Shown one piece after another: positions 9,027 to 17,662 of a stretch of DNA of 64,000 nucleotides. The notes beneath the pieces are model-generated. The model made no database searches. It was not told the DNA's origin and was given only the letters and a program-made list of their open reading frames with translations. The translations under genes were made by a program, and so were the position numbers. The stretch comes from Microbispora hainanensis. Lineage in GTDB: Bacteria > Actinomycetota > Actinomycetes > Streptosporangiales > Streptosporangiaceae. Positions within the stretch are counted from its first letter, which is position 1, and the number at the start of each line of letters is the position of its first letter. The stretch covers positions 87,577 to 151,576 of the forward strand of contig NZ_VIRM01000015.1 of NCBI RefSeq assembly GCF_006874475.1, in the 5' to 3' direction.

Positions 9027-9234
9027 CGACCGCACTTCCGCTGCCGTCCTTCGAGCGCTCCGGCGCGCGTCGTGGGGCGGCGCTTCGGGCAGGGCAGCTC
9101 GGTCAGGCAACTCGGGCAGGGCGCCTCGGGACGGCGTCCTCCGGGCGGCTCGAAACGCGCGGTGGGAAAGGGCGTCTCGGGACGGGGCCGGGGGCGCGGA
9201 ACTGTCGGTCGGGTCCGGAAGAATCACTCTCATC

Positions 9235-9612
9235 ATGACCACCACCGCGCTGCCCACGTCCGCGCCGCCCGTCGCCGCGCGGACCATCACTGCGCCGCCC
9301 TCGTCCGCGCCGGCCACCGCTGCCGCCGCGCTATCCGCCGACGTGCTGACCATCACCGCGCTGCCCTCGTCCGCGCCGGCCACCGCTGCCGCGCCGCCCG
9401 TCGCCGCGCCGGTCGAGGTGCCGGTCGAGGTGCCGGTCGAGGCACCGGCACGTGCCCTGCCGGTCGAGCTCATCGACGGCCCCGGAGGCAGGCTCTACCT
9501 GCTGCCCTTCGCGCCGCTCACCCCGGACGACTGCGAGGCCCTGTCCGCGCTCCTCGCCGCCCACGCCGCCGCCGTACGCGGGAAGGAGTCCGCCACCCCC
9601 CAGCCCGAGTAG
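9235..9612 (+). CDS. Hypothetical protein with Ala/Pro/Thr repeat N-terminus
   Basis: A 125-aa protein. The first 75 residues are low complexity, with two near-identical copies of an ITALPSSAPATAAA-type unit and three VEVP units, matching direct DNA repeats at 9270-9440. The C-terminal 45 residues look like a small folded module (LIDGPGGRLYLLPFAPLTPD), followed by an amphipathic helix. No family was recognised. The 9027-9234 spacer ahead of it is itself repetitive (GGGCAG/CGGGAC words) and holds no other gene that I can support. Confidence 0.5.
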   Translation: MTTTALPTSAPPVAARTITAPPSSAPATAAAALSADVLTITALPSSAPATAAAPPVAAPVEVPVEVPVEAPARALPVELIDGPGGRLYLLPFAPLTPDDCEALSALLAAHAAAVRGKESATPQPE

Positions 9613-9647
9613 ACCCGGCCCAGGCTCTCCATGCGATGACCGGGCCT

Positions 9648-9848
9648 TCAGGTGAGCGTGTAGTCCGTGTCCCCGAAGTCGGCTCCGGTCTGCTCCTGCC
9701 GGATCTCCGCAAGCCGGTGGGCGCGTACTTCTGCGGCCAGCCGATCCATGTCGGCCTTTTTCTGTTCCTCCGACCGCACCGGCAGTCCTGCGGCCTCACG
9801 GCGCTCACGCACCCTGCGCTTTGTGTCCTCCCACCCCACAGGGGTCAT
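9648..9848 (-). CDS. Small protein resembling the N-terminal part of a HTH antitoxin
   Basis: Sixty-six residues from an ATG at 9848, chosen because GAGGGAG lies 5 bases upstream; a longer start at 9869 lacks a site. The run AEVRAHRLAEIRQEQTG resembles the segment just before the helix-turn-helix of XRE-type antitoxins (RAHRLAELR-x-x-x-GLTQ). Here the HTH is missing and the protein ends after DFGDTDYTLT. It may be a truncated antitoxin or a family that never had the HTH. No toxin partner is adjacent. Confidence 0.5.
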   Translation of the reverse strand: MTPVGWEDTKRRVRERREAAGLPVRSEEQKKADMDRLAAEVRAHRLAEIRQEQTGADFGDTDYTLT

Positions 9849-9978
9849 TCGTACTCCCTCATCTTTCATCGGTCACGGCGAGGAATCGTGTGGCTTAGAT
9901 CACATCAGGTGCATGTCACGTATGGGCGGGCCGCTTCCATCTGCTGGTCGTCAACGGTTCGGACGAGGAGATGGAACG

Positions 9979-11181
9979 ATGAGCGCACAGCACGAAGCGG
10001 CGGCGACCACCACCCACCGAGTGGTGATCCTGGGGGCGGGATACGCGGGCCTGTCCGCGGCGATCCAGCTCGGGACGAGGGTCAAGCCGGGCGACAACGT
10101 GCGGGTGACCCTGGTGAACGCGCAGGAGCGGTTCACCGAGCGGCTGCGGCTGCACATGACGGCGAGCGGGCAGCGGCTCGCCGAGCTGAGCATTCCCGAA
10201 CTGCTGGAGGGCACGGCCGCGCACTTCGAACGCGGGTGGGTGACGGCGGTGGACGTGAACGCGAAGACCGTGCGGGTCGACGACGAACGCGTCCTGTCCT
10301 ACGACACGCTCGTGTACGCGCTGGGCGGCGTGGCCGACACGGCGGCGGTCCCGGGCGTCGAGGACCACGCGTACACGCTGAACAGCGCCCAGGACGCCGA
10401 GGTGCTGGCCGACCGGCTGTCGCGGCTCGGCAGCGGCACGGTGGTGGTCGTCGGCAGCGGGCTGACCGGCGTCGAGTCGGCCGCGGAGATCGCCGAACGG
10501 CACCCGGAGCTGCGCGTCGTGCTGCTGGGCCGCGGCGAACCCGGTGCGGCCATGAACCCGAAGGCCAGGGCTTATGTGCGGGCCGCGCTCGACCGGCTGA
10601 AGGTCGAGGTGCGCAGCGGAGTCGAGGTGGTGAAGGTGCTGCCCGGCACGGTCGAGCTGGCCGGCGGGGAGAGCGTGGCGGCCGACGCCGTCCTGTGGAC
10701 GAGCGGCACGCGGGTGTCGCCGCTGGCGTCCGCCGCCGGGCTGACCGTCGACGACCACGGCCGGGTCGTCACCGACGCCGCGCTGCGGTCGGTGTCCCAC
10801 CCCGAGGTGTACGCCGTGGGCGACGCGGCGGCGATCCGCCAGGGCTACGGCGTCATGCACGGCACCTGCCAGGGCGGCATGCCGACCGGTGTGCACGCCG
10901 CGCTGTCGATCCTCAGGGAGCTGAAGGGCAAGCGGCCCAAGCCGTTCCGCTTCGGCTACTACCACACGCCGGTCAGCCTGGGCCGGAACGACGCGGTCGT
11001 GCAGTTCACCCACCCCGACGACAGCCCACGGCGGCTGTATCTGACGGGCCGCGTCGCCATCCGATACAAGGAGACGGTGACCGCAGCACCCTGGCCCACC
11101 TGGGGCCGCATGAAGAACATGCCCGCTTCGGGCGCGTTCTGGCCCCGTGGGGGCCGCTTCACCCGCGTGCGGGAGGCGTGA
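9979..11181 (+). CDS. FAD-dependent NADH dehydrogenase-like oxidoreductase
   Basis: A 400-aa pyridine nucleotide-disulfide oxidoreductase of the NDH-2/AIF type. The FAD motif VVILGAGYAGLSAAIQL is at residues 15-31, a second dinucleotide motif VVVVGSGLTGVESAAEI lies near 155-171, and the FAD-closing strand VYAVGDAAAI lies near 275. ATG 9979 follows GAGGAG. It is immediately followed, with a one-base overlap, by an ECF41-type sigma factor. In that family the neighbouring oxidoreductase-type gene is usually the sigma factor's target, so this enzyme is probably its regulon. A TGTCAC element at 9914-9919 resembles half of an ECF41 promoter, but a correctly spaced second half was not found. Confidence 0.85.
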   Translation: MSAQHEAAATTTHRVVILGAGYAGLSAAIQLGTRVKPGDNVRVTLVNAQERFTERLRLHMTASGQRLAELSIPELLEGTAAHFERGWVTAVDVNAKTVRVDDERVLSYDTLVYALGGVADTAAVPGVEDHAYTLNSAQDAEVLADRLSRLGSGTVVVVGSGLTGVESAAEIAERHPELRVVLLGRGEPGAAMNPKARAYVRAALDRLKVEVRSGVEVVKVLPGTVELAGGESVAADAVLWTSGTRVSPLASAAGLTVDDHGRVVTDAALRSVSHPEVYAVGDAAAIRQGYGVMHGTCQGGMPTGVHAALSILRELKGKRPKPFRFGYYHTPVSLGRNDAVVQFTHPDDSPRRLYLTGRVAIRYKETVTAAPWPTWGRMKNMPASGAFWPRGGRFTRVREA

Positions 11182-12215
11182 TGACCCAGCCTTCCGACAT
11201 GACCGGCATGGCCGAGCCCCCCGACATGACCGGGCCTTTCGACATGACTCAGCCTCCCGGCGCGGCCCAGCCTTCCGACATGACCCGGCGTCCTGGCATC
11301 ACGCAGCCTGGCGACCTCGACCAGCAGGTGTTCGTGCAGCACCGCAACCTGCTGTTCTCGGTGGCCTACCGCATCCTCGGCTCCGCCGCCGACGCCGAGG
11401 ACGCGGTCCAGGACGCCTGGCTCAACTGGTCGGCGGCCGACCGTTCGCAGGTGGCCGATCCGAAGGCGTACCTGACGCGGATCGTGTCGAACGTGGCGCT
11501 GGAGCGGCTGCGCTCCACCCAGCGCAAGCGTGAGGCCTACGTGGGACCGTGGCTGCCGGAGCCCATCCTGACCAGCGGAGACACCGCCGAGACCGTCGCC
11601 GACGCCGACTCGGTTTCGATGGCGATGCTCGTGGTGCTGGAGACGCTGAGCCCGCTTGAGCGCGCGGTGTTCGTGTTGAAGGAGGTCTTCGACTTCAGCC
11701 ACGCCGAGATCGCGGAGGCGGTCGAGCGTTCCGAGGCGGCCGTACGGCAGGCCGCGCACCGCGCCCGCGCGCACGTGGCGGCCCGGCGGCCGCGCTTCGC
11801 GGCGGACCGGTCGCGGCAGCGTCAGGTCACCGAGCGGTTCTTCGCCGCCGCGACCGGCGGTGACGTGAACGCCCTGATGGAGCTGCTGTCTCCGGACGTC
11901 ACCCTGTGGACCGACGGCGGAGGCAAGGTCCGTCAGGCCCTGCGCCCGGTCGTGGGCGCGGCGACGGTGGCCGCCTGGTTCGCGGCCGTCGGCACGGTCA
12001 GCTACCAGGGCGTCGAGCCCGCCGACATGAACGCCGAGCTCGTCGAGATCAACGGCGGTCCCGGCATCGTCTTCAGCGCCCCGGGTCGCGTGATCGCCAC
12101 CGTCACCTTCGATTTCGGCACCGACGGCCGGATCACCACCATCCACAACGTGGCCAACCCGGACAAGCTCCAGGCGGTCGCGGATGGCACCACCCGCAGC
12201 CTCGGGACGCGGTGA
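11181..12215 (+). CDS. ECF41-family (SigJ-like) sigma factor with SnoaL-like C-terminal domain
   Basis: A 344-aa sigma factor. Region 2 (YRILGSAADAEDAVQDAW) and region 4 (SHAEIAEAVERSEAAVRQ) are intact, and the linker carries the WLPEP motif diagnostic of ECF41. The C-terminal third is a SnoaL_2/NTF2-like domain ending in the NPDKL motif, which is known in this family to control sigma activity in place of a separate anti-sigma factor. The start ATG 11181 overlaps the upstream stop (TGATG) and has GGGAGG before it. The first 45 residues are an unusual repeat of DMT-containing units (about 11190-11310) not expected in the family; a later start could remove part of it. Confidence 0.9.
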   Translation: MTQPSDMTGMAEPPDMTGPFDMTQPPGAAQPSDMTRRPGITQPGDLDQQVFVQHRNLLFSVAYRILGSAADAEDAVQDAWLNWSAADRSQVADPKAYLTRIVSNVALERLRSTQRKREAYVGPWLPEPILTSGDTAETVADADSVSMAMLVVLETLSPLERAVFVLKEVFDFSHAEIAEAVERSEAAVRQAAHRARAHVAARRPRFAADRSRQRQVTERFFAAATGGDVNALMELLSPDVTLWTDGGGKVRQALRPVVGAATVAAWFAAVGTVSYQGVEPADMNAELVEINGGPGIVFSAPGRVIATVTFDFGTDGRITTIHNVANPDKLQAVADGTTRSLGTR

Positions 12216-12266
12216 GCCCGGTGGCCGTGCAGTCGCCGACGGACAGGTTGTGCGTGGGGGGCGCGC

Positions 12267-12974
12267 TCAGCACACGCAGCAGGTGGAGCAGGCCTCGGCG
12301 TCCGGCAGCGTGACCCACAGGCAGCACGTGCGGCGGCGATACCCGTCGCCGTCGGGCGTGAGCAGTCCGGCGACCGGCGGCCCGATCTCGTCCAGCAGGC
12401 GGGCCGCCTCGGCGTACGGCCCGAGCGTGAGCAGCGGGTGGGCGAACGCCTCCGCGGTGGAGCCCCACAGGGTGCGCTCGCCCACCCGGGTCAGGGTGCC
12501 GAGCGCGCTGACGAACGGATATTGGCTCTCCAGGAGCGCCTCCCTGATGGCCGCCGCGAGGTCGGACACGACGACGGTGCCCTCGGTCCCGGCGAGCGGG
12601 TCGCTGGGGAGCACGGCCACGGTCACCCGCGACGCCGCCACCGTCACCCCGGCGGCGGACGTCCTGACCAGCGTGTCCTCCAGGCGCATCAGCGGCACCC
12701 GGCGGCCGAGACCCCAGCCCAGCGCCATCGGCATCGTGTGCCAGTAGCCGTAGGTCTTCCACAGCAGCGCCGCCGCCACGTGCCGCGGCGCGCTCCAGCG
12801 TGCGGCCGTCTCGTCCACCAGCGCGAGCAGTCCCTCATACGGCTCTCGCACCAGGGCGGCGGCGGGGATCCAGCCGGGGGAGTCGTCGGCGACCAGCCCG
12901 GGCAGCACCCCCAGCACGCCGTCGCGCTCCGCCGCGAGGCCTTCCAGATGATCGGCGAGGGCGTCGAGCAGCAC
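12267..12974 (-). CDS. FhuF-like siderophore ferric-iron reductase
   Basis: A 235-aa protein whose last 22 residues carry the FhuF-type 2Fe-2S cysteine pattern CC-x10-C-x2-C (TCCLWVTLPDAEACSTCC), with a final cysteine after it. Preceding sequence such as ALLWKTYGYWHTMPMALG is typical of the FhuF-like ferric reductase family, which releases iron from ferri-hydroxamates in the cytoplasm. It is the last gene of the iron-uptake operon running leftward from 18.7 kb, which fits reductive unloading of the imported siderophore. Confidence 0.85.
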   Translation of the reverse strand: MLLDALADHLEGLAAERDGVLGVLPGLVADDSPGWIPAAALVREPYEGLLALVDETAARWSAPRHVAAALLWKTYGYWHTMPMALGWGLGRRVPLMRLEDTLVRTSAAGVTVAASRVTVAVLPSDPLAGTEGTVVVSDLAAAIREALLESQYPFVSALGTLTRVGERTLWGSTAEAFAHPLLTLGPYAEAARLLDEIGPPVAGLLTPDGDGYRRRTCCLWVTLPDAEACSTCCVC

Positions 12975-13002
12975 TCCGCACTCCTTGGTCTCAGTGGTGG
13001 TC

Positions 13003-15774
13003 TCAGTGGTGGTCTCTGGCGAGGAACAGCAGCCGGGCCCGCTTGTCCGGCAGGTCGATCTCGGGCCCGAGCGTGAAGCCGGTCCGCAGCAAGCGGTCGA
13101 TCACCTTGTCGTTGCGGGCGTCCGGCTCGGCCACGATCCGGGTGTGGCCCGGGTCGGCGAACGCGTACGCCAGGAGCACGGACAGCAGGGCGGGGGTGAA
13201 GCCGCGCTCGCCCTTCCCCGTCGCCGGCCCGACGAGCAGGTGGACGCCGAAGTCGCCCGGCTGGACGTCGTAGCACTCCCCGACCGGGTCGGCCCCGGGT
13301 TCGTACGTCTGGAAGAGCGCCACAGGACGGTCGTCGCGGCACACGAGATAGGCGTGATGGGTGGCGAGGCCGTCCAGGTGGTCGTAGATCTCCAGCACCC
13401 GCTCGCGGCTCGCGTCGAGCATGCCCCAGAACCGGGCCCGCTCCTCGGTGACCCAGGAGTGGATCAGATCGGCGTCGGCCGGCGGGTCCACCGGCACGAT
13501 GCGGAAGGTGCCGAATCCGTCGACCGCCTGCTCCCACACGGCCTCGCGGCGTGCGAGGGCTATGGTCCGTGCGTCAGAGGTCATGCCGCTCCTCGGTGAG
13601 TCCATGATCAGCCGGTCCCAGTCCGTGACCACTGGCGCGAGTTCACCGCGCAGCCACAGCGGGTGCTGGTCACGCCAGTGGGGGTCGCCGGGCACGCCGC
13701 TCGCGCCGAACGGCACGATCCACAGGCTCCCGTCGCGCCGTGCGAGGTCCCACACGTAGCGCGCCGCCGGGCCCCGGGCGAAGTGGTGGGTGACGCCCGG
13801 CACGCTCGACGTGGACAGCACGCAGTCGTGGTCCCCCGGCACGCCCGCCTCCACAGAGCCCGCGTCCACAGAGTCCGTGTGCACAGAGTCCGTGTCCACA
13901 GGGGACGGCAGGGCCCGCCAGGGGGTGAGCCGGTGGAGGTCGCCCCACCGGACGCCGGTCAGCTCGTCGCGTGCCGCCACGTCCTCCAGCGCCGCCCTGG
14001 CCAGGTCCGCGAGGGCCGCCCGATCCAGCCCCGGCAGTGCGGCGGTCGTCAGCAGGGCCTCCAGCGGGTACGCGACACGGGGGGTCAGCGCGAGCCACGG
14101 CCGGAAGACCTCGGGCGCCTCCGCGTCCAGCCCGGCCAGGCAGGCCAGGGCGGGGTGGGCCGCCAGGCGCCGCACCACCTCGGCGCGGACGGCCGCGTAC
14201 GCCGCCGCGCCGGTGCTGCCGGCGTCCATGCGCCGGTCCCAGGCCGACAGCCGGTCCCGCAGGCGTACGGCCTCGGGACTGAGCCCATCCAGCCCGTCCG
14301 GCCCGTCCAGACCGGCCAGCAGGTCGAGGAGAGGGCCGGCGCTCGGCAGCAGGGTGTCGGTGTGGACGGCCGCCATGTCGGTGGCCGACCAGCGCGGCGA
14401 GCCGTCGAGCAACCGCCTGATCCGGTCGGCGCGGTGGCGCGAGGCGAACTCGACGCCGAGCGGCGCGGCGATCCCCCGCTCGTTGGCCATGACCGTGATG
14501 CCGGAGACCTCGCGGCGGGGCATCGGCGCGTAGCCGCCGCTCCACTCGTGGCCCGGCTCCCAGGCGGGCACGGCCCACAGCCCGTTGGCGGGGTGACGGG
14601 CGGGCACCACCCCGGCGACCCGGTGCAGCAGGCCGCCGGAGGTGTCGGCGGCGAGCACGACGTTGACGGGCTCGGCCCAGAGGTCGAGCGCCCGGTCCAC
14701 GTCGGCCACCGTCGTCGCCCGCAGCAGCGCCGGCAGCGCCGCGAACCCCAGGTCATGACGCACCCGGGGTGGATAGCGCAGGCTCACCGCCTCCCACAGG
14801 CCGCGCCGGTGACCCGGACCCTCCGGCTCGGCCCCGGCGTGCATGACGACCGGGCCGCGCTCGGTCTCGACGACCTCGACCTCGACCTCGCCCTCGGCCG
14901 GGGCCTCCCCCGCCACCTCGACGATCTCGACGTGGGTGGTGCAGGGACGCCAGCCGTCCGGTCCCAGCGCCTCGACGCCGCCGTCCCCGCGCCGGAGCCG
15001 CTCGCGGTAGAGGTCCTGGTAGTCCGCCATGGCGTTGGTGATCGCCCAGGCGACCGAGCCGGCATGCCCGAAATGGGGGATGCCCGGAACGCCCGGCACG
15101 GCCAGCCCCACCACGTCGAACTCGGGACAGGCCAGACGGATCTGCTGATAGAAGCCGGGGTCCTCGATGAAGCGGTGGGGATCGCCCGCGATCAGAGCCG
15201 CGCCGGTGGTGGTGCGATCAGCGGGGACCAGCCAGCCGTTGCTCCCGCCGCTGCCCGGCCCGTCGGCGGCGAACACCGCGACCGCCTCGGGCCCCAGCCG
15301 TGCGGCCACCGCCTCGCGCCACAGCTTGGCCGGGAAATGCGCGAAGAGGATGTGGTGCGACAGCCAGATCGCCATCGGCGTCCACGGCTCCCACCGCCCC
15401 GGCGCGAGCCCCGCGGCCATCCCCTGCCGAGTGAACTCGGGCGCCCGGCGCGCTCCCTCGGCAAGCCCCGCGTTGACGCCGTCCACGTAGGCGCTCACCC
15501 AGCGCGCGGTGTCGTTGTCCAGGGCGCGCAGGCAGCGCTCGGCGGTGTCGGCCAGCCGGGCCTGCCGGGCGAAGCGGTCCCACGCGACGGCGTCCATCCC
15601 GAGGATCGCCGCCGACGTGCCGGTCGCCCGGCGCCGCTCGACCTCGATCTGCCAGGCCCGGTCGAGGGCCGTGACACGTCCCTGGGCGAAGGCCAGCTCG
15701 TACGGATCGCCCGCGCGCAGGTGGGGAATGCCCCAGGCGTCCCGATACAGCCCGTTCGGCGCAGAAGGTGTCAT
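13003..15774 (-). CDS. Fused S45 (penicillin acylase-like) Ntn-hydrolase and siderophore GNAT acetyltransferase
   Basis: A single uninterrupted 923-codon frame from an ATG at 15774 that overlaps the ABC ATPase stop (ATGA). Residues 1-725 form a penicillin-acylase/S45 Ntn-hydrolase with the autoprocessing site GG-Ser178-NGW; Ser178 would be the N-terminal nucleophile of the beta chain. There is no clear signal peptide. Residues about 730-923 are an IucB/RhbD-type GNAT domain (ending EPDARNDKVIDRLLRTGF) similar to DesC. The join contains a strong internal ribosome site (13589-13594) before Met at 13584, so the GNAT part could also be made alone. In the pyoverdine system the Ntn acylase PvdQ trims a siderophore precursor; a comparable deacylation or reacylation role here is inference. 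Confidence 0.8.
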   Translation of the reverse strand: MTPSAPNGLYRDAWGIPHLRAGDPYELAFAQGRVTALDRAWQIEVERRRATGTSAAILGMDAVAWDRFARQARLADTAERCLRALDNDTARWVSAYVDGVNAGLAEGARRAPEFTRQGMAAGLAPGRWEPWTPMAIWLSHHILFAHFPAKLWREAVAARLGPEAVAVFAADGPGSGGSNGWLVPADRTTTGAALIAGDPHRFIEDPGFYQQIRLACPEFDVVGLAVPGVPGIPHFGHAGSVAWAITNAMADYQDLYRERLRRGDGGVEALGPDGWRPCTTHVEIVEVAGEAPAEGEVEVEVVETERGPVVMHAGAEPEGPGHRRGLWEAVSLRYPPRVRHDLGFAALPALLRATTVADVDRALDLWAEPVNVVLAADTSGGLLHRVAGVVPARHPANGLWAVPAWEPGHEWSGGYAPMPRREVSGITVMANERGIAAPLGVEFASRHRADRIRRLLDGSPRWSATDMAAVHTDTLLPSAGPLLDLLAGLDGPDGLDGLSPEAVRLRDRLSAWDRRMDAGSTGAAAYAAVRAEVVRRLAAHPALACLAGLDAEAPEVFRPWLALTPRVAYPLEALLTTAALPGLDRAALADLARAALEDVAARDELTGVRWGDLHRLTPWRALPSPVDTDSVHTDSVDAGSVEAGVPGDHDCVLSTSSVPGVTHHFARGPAARYVWDLARRDGSLWIVPFGASGVPGDPHWRDQHPLWLRGELAPVVTDWDRLIMDSPRSGMTSDARTIALARREAVWEQAVDGFGTFRIVPVDPPADADLIHSWVTEERARFWGMLDASRERVLEIYDHLDGLATHHAYLVCRDDRPVALFQTYEPGADPVGECYDVQPGDFGVHLLVGPATGKGERGFTPALLSVLLAYAFADPGHTRIVAEPDARNDKVIDRLLRTGFTLGPEIDLPDKRARLLFLARDHH
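13589..13594 (-). promoter_or_regulatory. Internal ribosome-binding site before the GNAT part of the fusion
   Basis: GAGGAG on the minus strand, 4 bases before the ATG at 13584. The frame from that ATG encodes a complete 193-aa GNAT protein. A one-base shift just upstream would bring a TGA into frame, so the ancestral arrangement was probably two adjacent genes. Confidence 0.5.
13850..13904. repeat. 15-bp tandem repeat inside the acylase
   Basis: Nearly four copies of a TCCACAGAGTCCGTG-type unit encode repeated VDTDS/VHTDS pentapeptides in the acylase domain. The core contains TGTCCACA-like words. It looks like replication-slippage expansion in a surface loop. Confidence 0.6.
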
Positions 15775-16625
15775 CGCGTGGCCGGTTCCGTACGGCGGCG
15801 GGCGGCGGGGACGACCAGCGGAGTGCCGGTCTCCGGGTCGTCGATCACCCGGCACGGCAGCCGGAAGACCTCCTCCACGAGGTCGGCCGTCATGACCTCT
15901 CCGGGCGCCCCGGCGGCCACGACCCGGCCGTCGCGCATCGCGATCAGATGAGTGGCGTAGCGGGCGGCGTGGTTGAGGTCGTGGAGCACCGCCACGAGTG
16001 TGCGTCCGCGCTCCTCGTGCAGCCGGGCGCACAGGTCGAGGACCTCGATCTGGTGGGCGATGTCCAGATAGGTCGTCGGCTCGTCGAGGAGCAGCAGCGG
16101 CGTCTCCTGCGCCAGCGCCATCGCGATCCACACGCGCTGGCGCTGCCCTCCGGACAGCTCGTCGACCAGGCGTCCGGCCAGGTCGGCGACCCCGGTGGCC
16201 TTCATCGACGCGCGCACCACCCGCTCGTCTTCCGACGACCACTGGCGCAGCAGCCGCTGGTGGGGATAGCGCCCGCGACCGACCAGTTCGGCGACCGTGA
16301 TGCCGTCCGGCGCGACGGACGTCTGGGGCAGCAGGCCGAGGGTCCTGGCGACCTTCCTGGCGGGCAGGGCGGAGATGTCCCGCCCGTCGAGCAGCACCGT
16401 CCCGGCGGCCGGCCGGAGCGTGCGCGCCAGCGCCCGCAGCAGTGTGGACTTGCCGCAGGCGTTGGGCCCGATGATCACGGTGAACGACCGGTCGGGGACG
16501 ACCACGTCGAGGCCCTCGGCGACGACCCTCTTGTCGTACGCGAGAGTCAGTGCGCTGCCGCGCAGGCGCGGCCCGTCGTCGTGGGTTCCTGCCATCGCGT
16601 TCCTGTCCGCGATCGTGCCGGTCAT
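15771..16625 (-). CDS. Ferri-siderophore ABC importer ATPase (FecE/FhuC type)
   Basis: A 284-aa ATPase with Walker A GPNACGKST, signature LSGGQRQRVWIAMALAQ, Walker B LLLLDEP and the H-loop VLHDLNHA. All are intact and spaced as in the FecE/FepC family. The ATG at 16625 overlaps the permease stop by 4 bases. It powers import of ferri-siderophore through the two permeases encoded directly upstream. It is part of the leftward operon headed by an iron box. Confidence 0.9.
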   Translation of the reverse strand: MTGTIADRNAMAGTHDDGPRLRGSALTLAYDKRVVAEGLDVVVPDRSFTVIIGPNACGKSTLLRALARTLRPAAGTVLLDGRDISALPARKVARTLGLLPQTSVAPDGITVAELVGRGRYPHQRLLRQWSSEDERVVRASMKATGVADLAGRLVDELSGGQRQRVWIAMALAQETPLLLLDEPTTYLDIAHQIEVLDLCARLHEERGRTLVAVLHDLNHAARYATHLIAMRDGRVVAAGAPGEVMTADLVEEVFRLPCRVIDDPETGTPLVVPAARRRTEPATR

Positions 16626-17662
16626 ATCCGTCCCGCCTTCCGCTGGGCGGCGAGCAGCCAGACGAGGTAGCCGCCGCCGAGCACCCCCGTCACCACCCCG
16701 ACCGGAAGCTGGTGTCCGGCGAACAGCCGCTGCGCGGCCAGGTCGGCGCCGGTCAGCAGCGCCGCGCCGGTGCACGTCGCGGCGAGCAGGTTGGGCCCGG
16801 GCGCCGCGGTCATCCGCCTGGCCAGGTGGGGGGCGGTGAGCGCGACGAACGACACGGGCCCGGCGGCCGCCGCCGCGAGTGAGGTGAGCAGCACGGCCGC
16901 GGCCACCAGGGTCAGCCGCAGGCCCTGGACGCGTACGCCGAGGCCGCGCGCCAGGTCGTCGCCCATCTCCGTGATGGCCAGCGGGCGGGCGCAGCCGATC
17001 AGCACCACCGGCGCCAGCACGGCCATCGCGGCGAGCAGCGGGAGGACGTCCTCCCAGCCGCGCCCGTCGAGGCTGCCGGTGAGCCACAGCATGGCCCGCG
17101 CCGCCTCCATCAGCCGTCCCCGGGTCAGCAGATAGCCGTTGACGCCGGTGAGGATCGCGGTGGCGCCGATGCCCACCAGCACGAGGCGGTGGCCGTGCAG
17201 GCCGCCGCGCCAGGCCAGCACGTAGACGACCAGTCCGGCGACGACGCCGCCGAGCACCGCGCCGCCCGCGAGCGCCGCGCTGCTCCCGCCCGTGACGACC
17301 ACGAGCAGTGCCCCCGCCGCCGAGCCCTGGGTGAACCCGAGCAGGTCGGGGCTGCCCAGCGGGTTGCGTACGAGCGACTGGAAGACCGCGCCGGCCAGCG
17401 CGAGGGCGGCGCCGACGAGCAGCGCGGTGACCACGCGGGGCAGCCGGAGCTCGTGCACGACGAAGTCCTCGGCCGGGCTGCCGCCGCCCAGGAGGGTGCG
17501 GACGACGTCGGAGGGGCTCATCGGATAGTCGCCGCCGCCCACTGCGAGCACGCCGAAGACGAGCGCGAGCAGCAGGCAGCCGGCTCCGACGGCGACGGCC
17601 CTCAACCGCAGGGGGATGCCGCCGGCGACCCTTCGGACGGGCATGGGCCCGACGGCGGTCAT
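16622..17662 (-). CDS. Ferri-siderophore ABC importer permease (FecCD family), second subunit
   Basis: A 346-aa FecCD-family permease with about ten membrane segments. The motif RLPRVVTALLVGAALALAGA is followed by the coupling region LVRNPLGSPDLLGFTQGS, typical of FecD/FepG/FhuB. The ATG at 17662 overlaps the stop of the first permease by 4 bases. It would form the heterodimeric channel with the product of 17659-18699. Confidence 0.9.
   Translation of the reverse strand: MTAVGPMPVRRVAGGIPLRLRAVAVGAGCLLLALVFGVLAVGGGDYPMSPSDVVRTLLGGGSPAEDFVVHELRLPRVVTALLVGAALALAGAVFQSLVRNPLGSPDLLGFTQGSAAGALLVVVTGGSSAALAGGAVLGGVVAGLVVYVLAWRGGLHGHRLVLVGIGATAILTGVNGYLLTRGRLMEAARAMLWLTGSLDGRGWEDVLPLLAAMAVLAPVVLIGCARPLAITEMGDDLARGLGVRVQGLRLTLVAAAVLLTSLAAAAAGPVSFVALTAPHLARRMTAAPGPNLLAATCTGAALLTGADLAAQRLFAGHQLPVGVVTGVLGGGYLVWLLAAQRKAGRI

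Noticed and set aside
9914..9952. TGTCAC and CGTC considered as an ECF41 promoter before the FAD oxidoreductase
   Set aside because: The spacing of about 29 bases between the two parts is far too long for a sigma-factor promoter.
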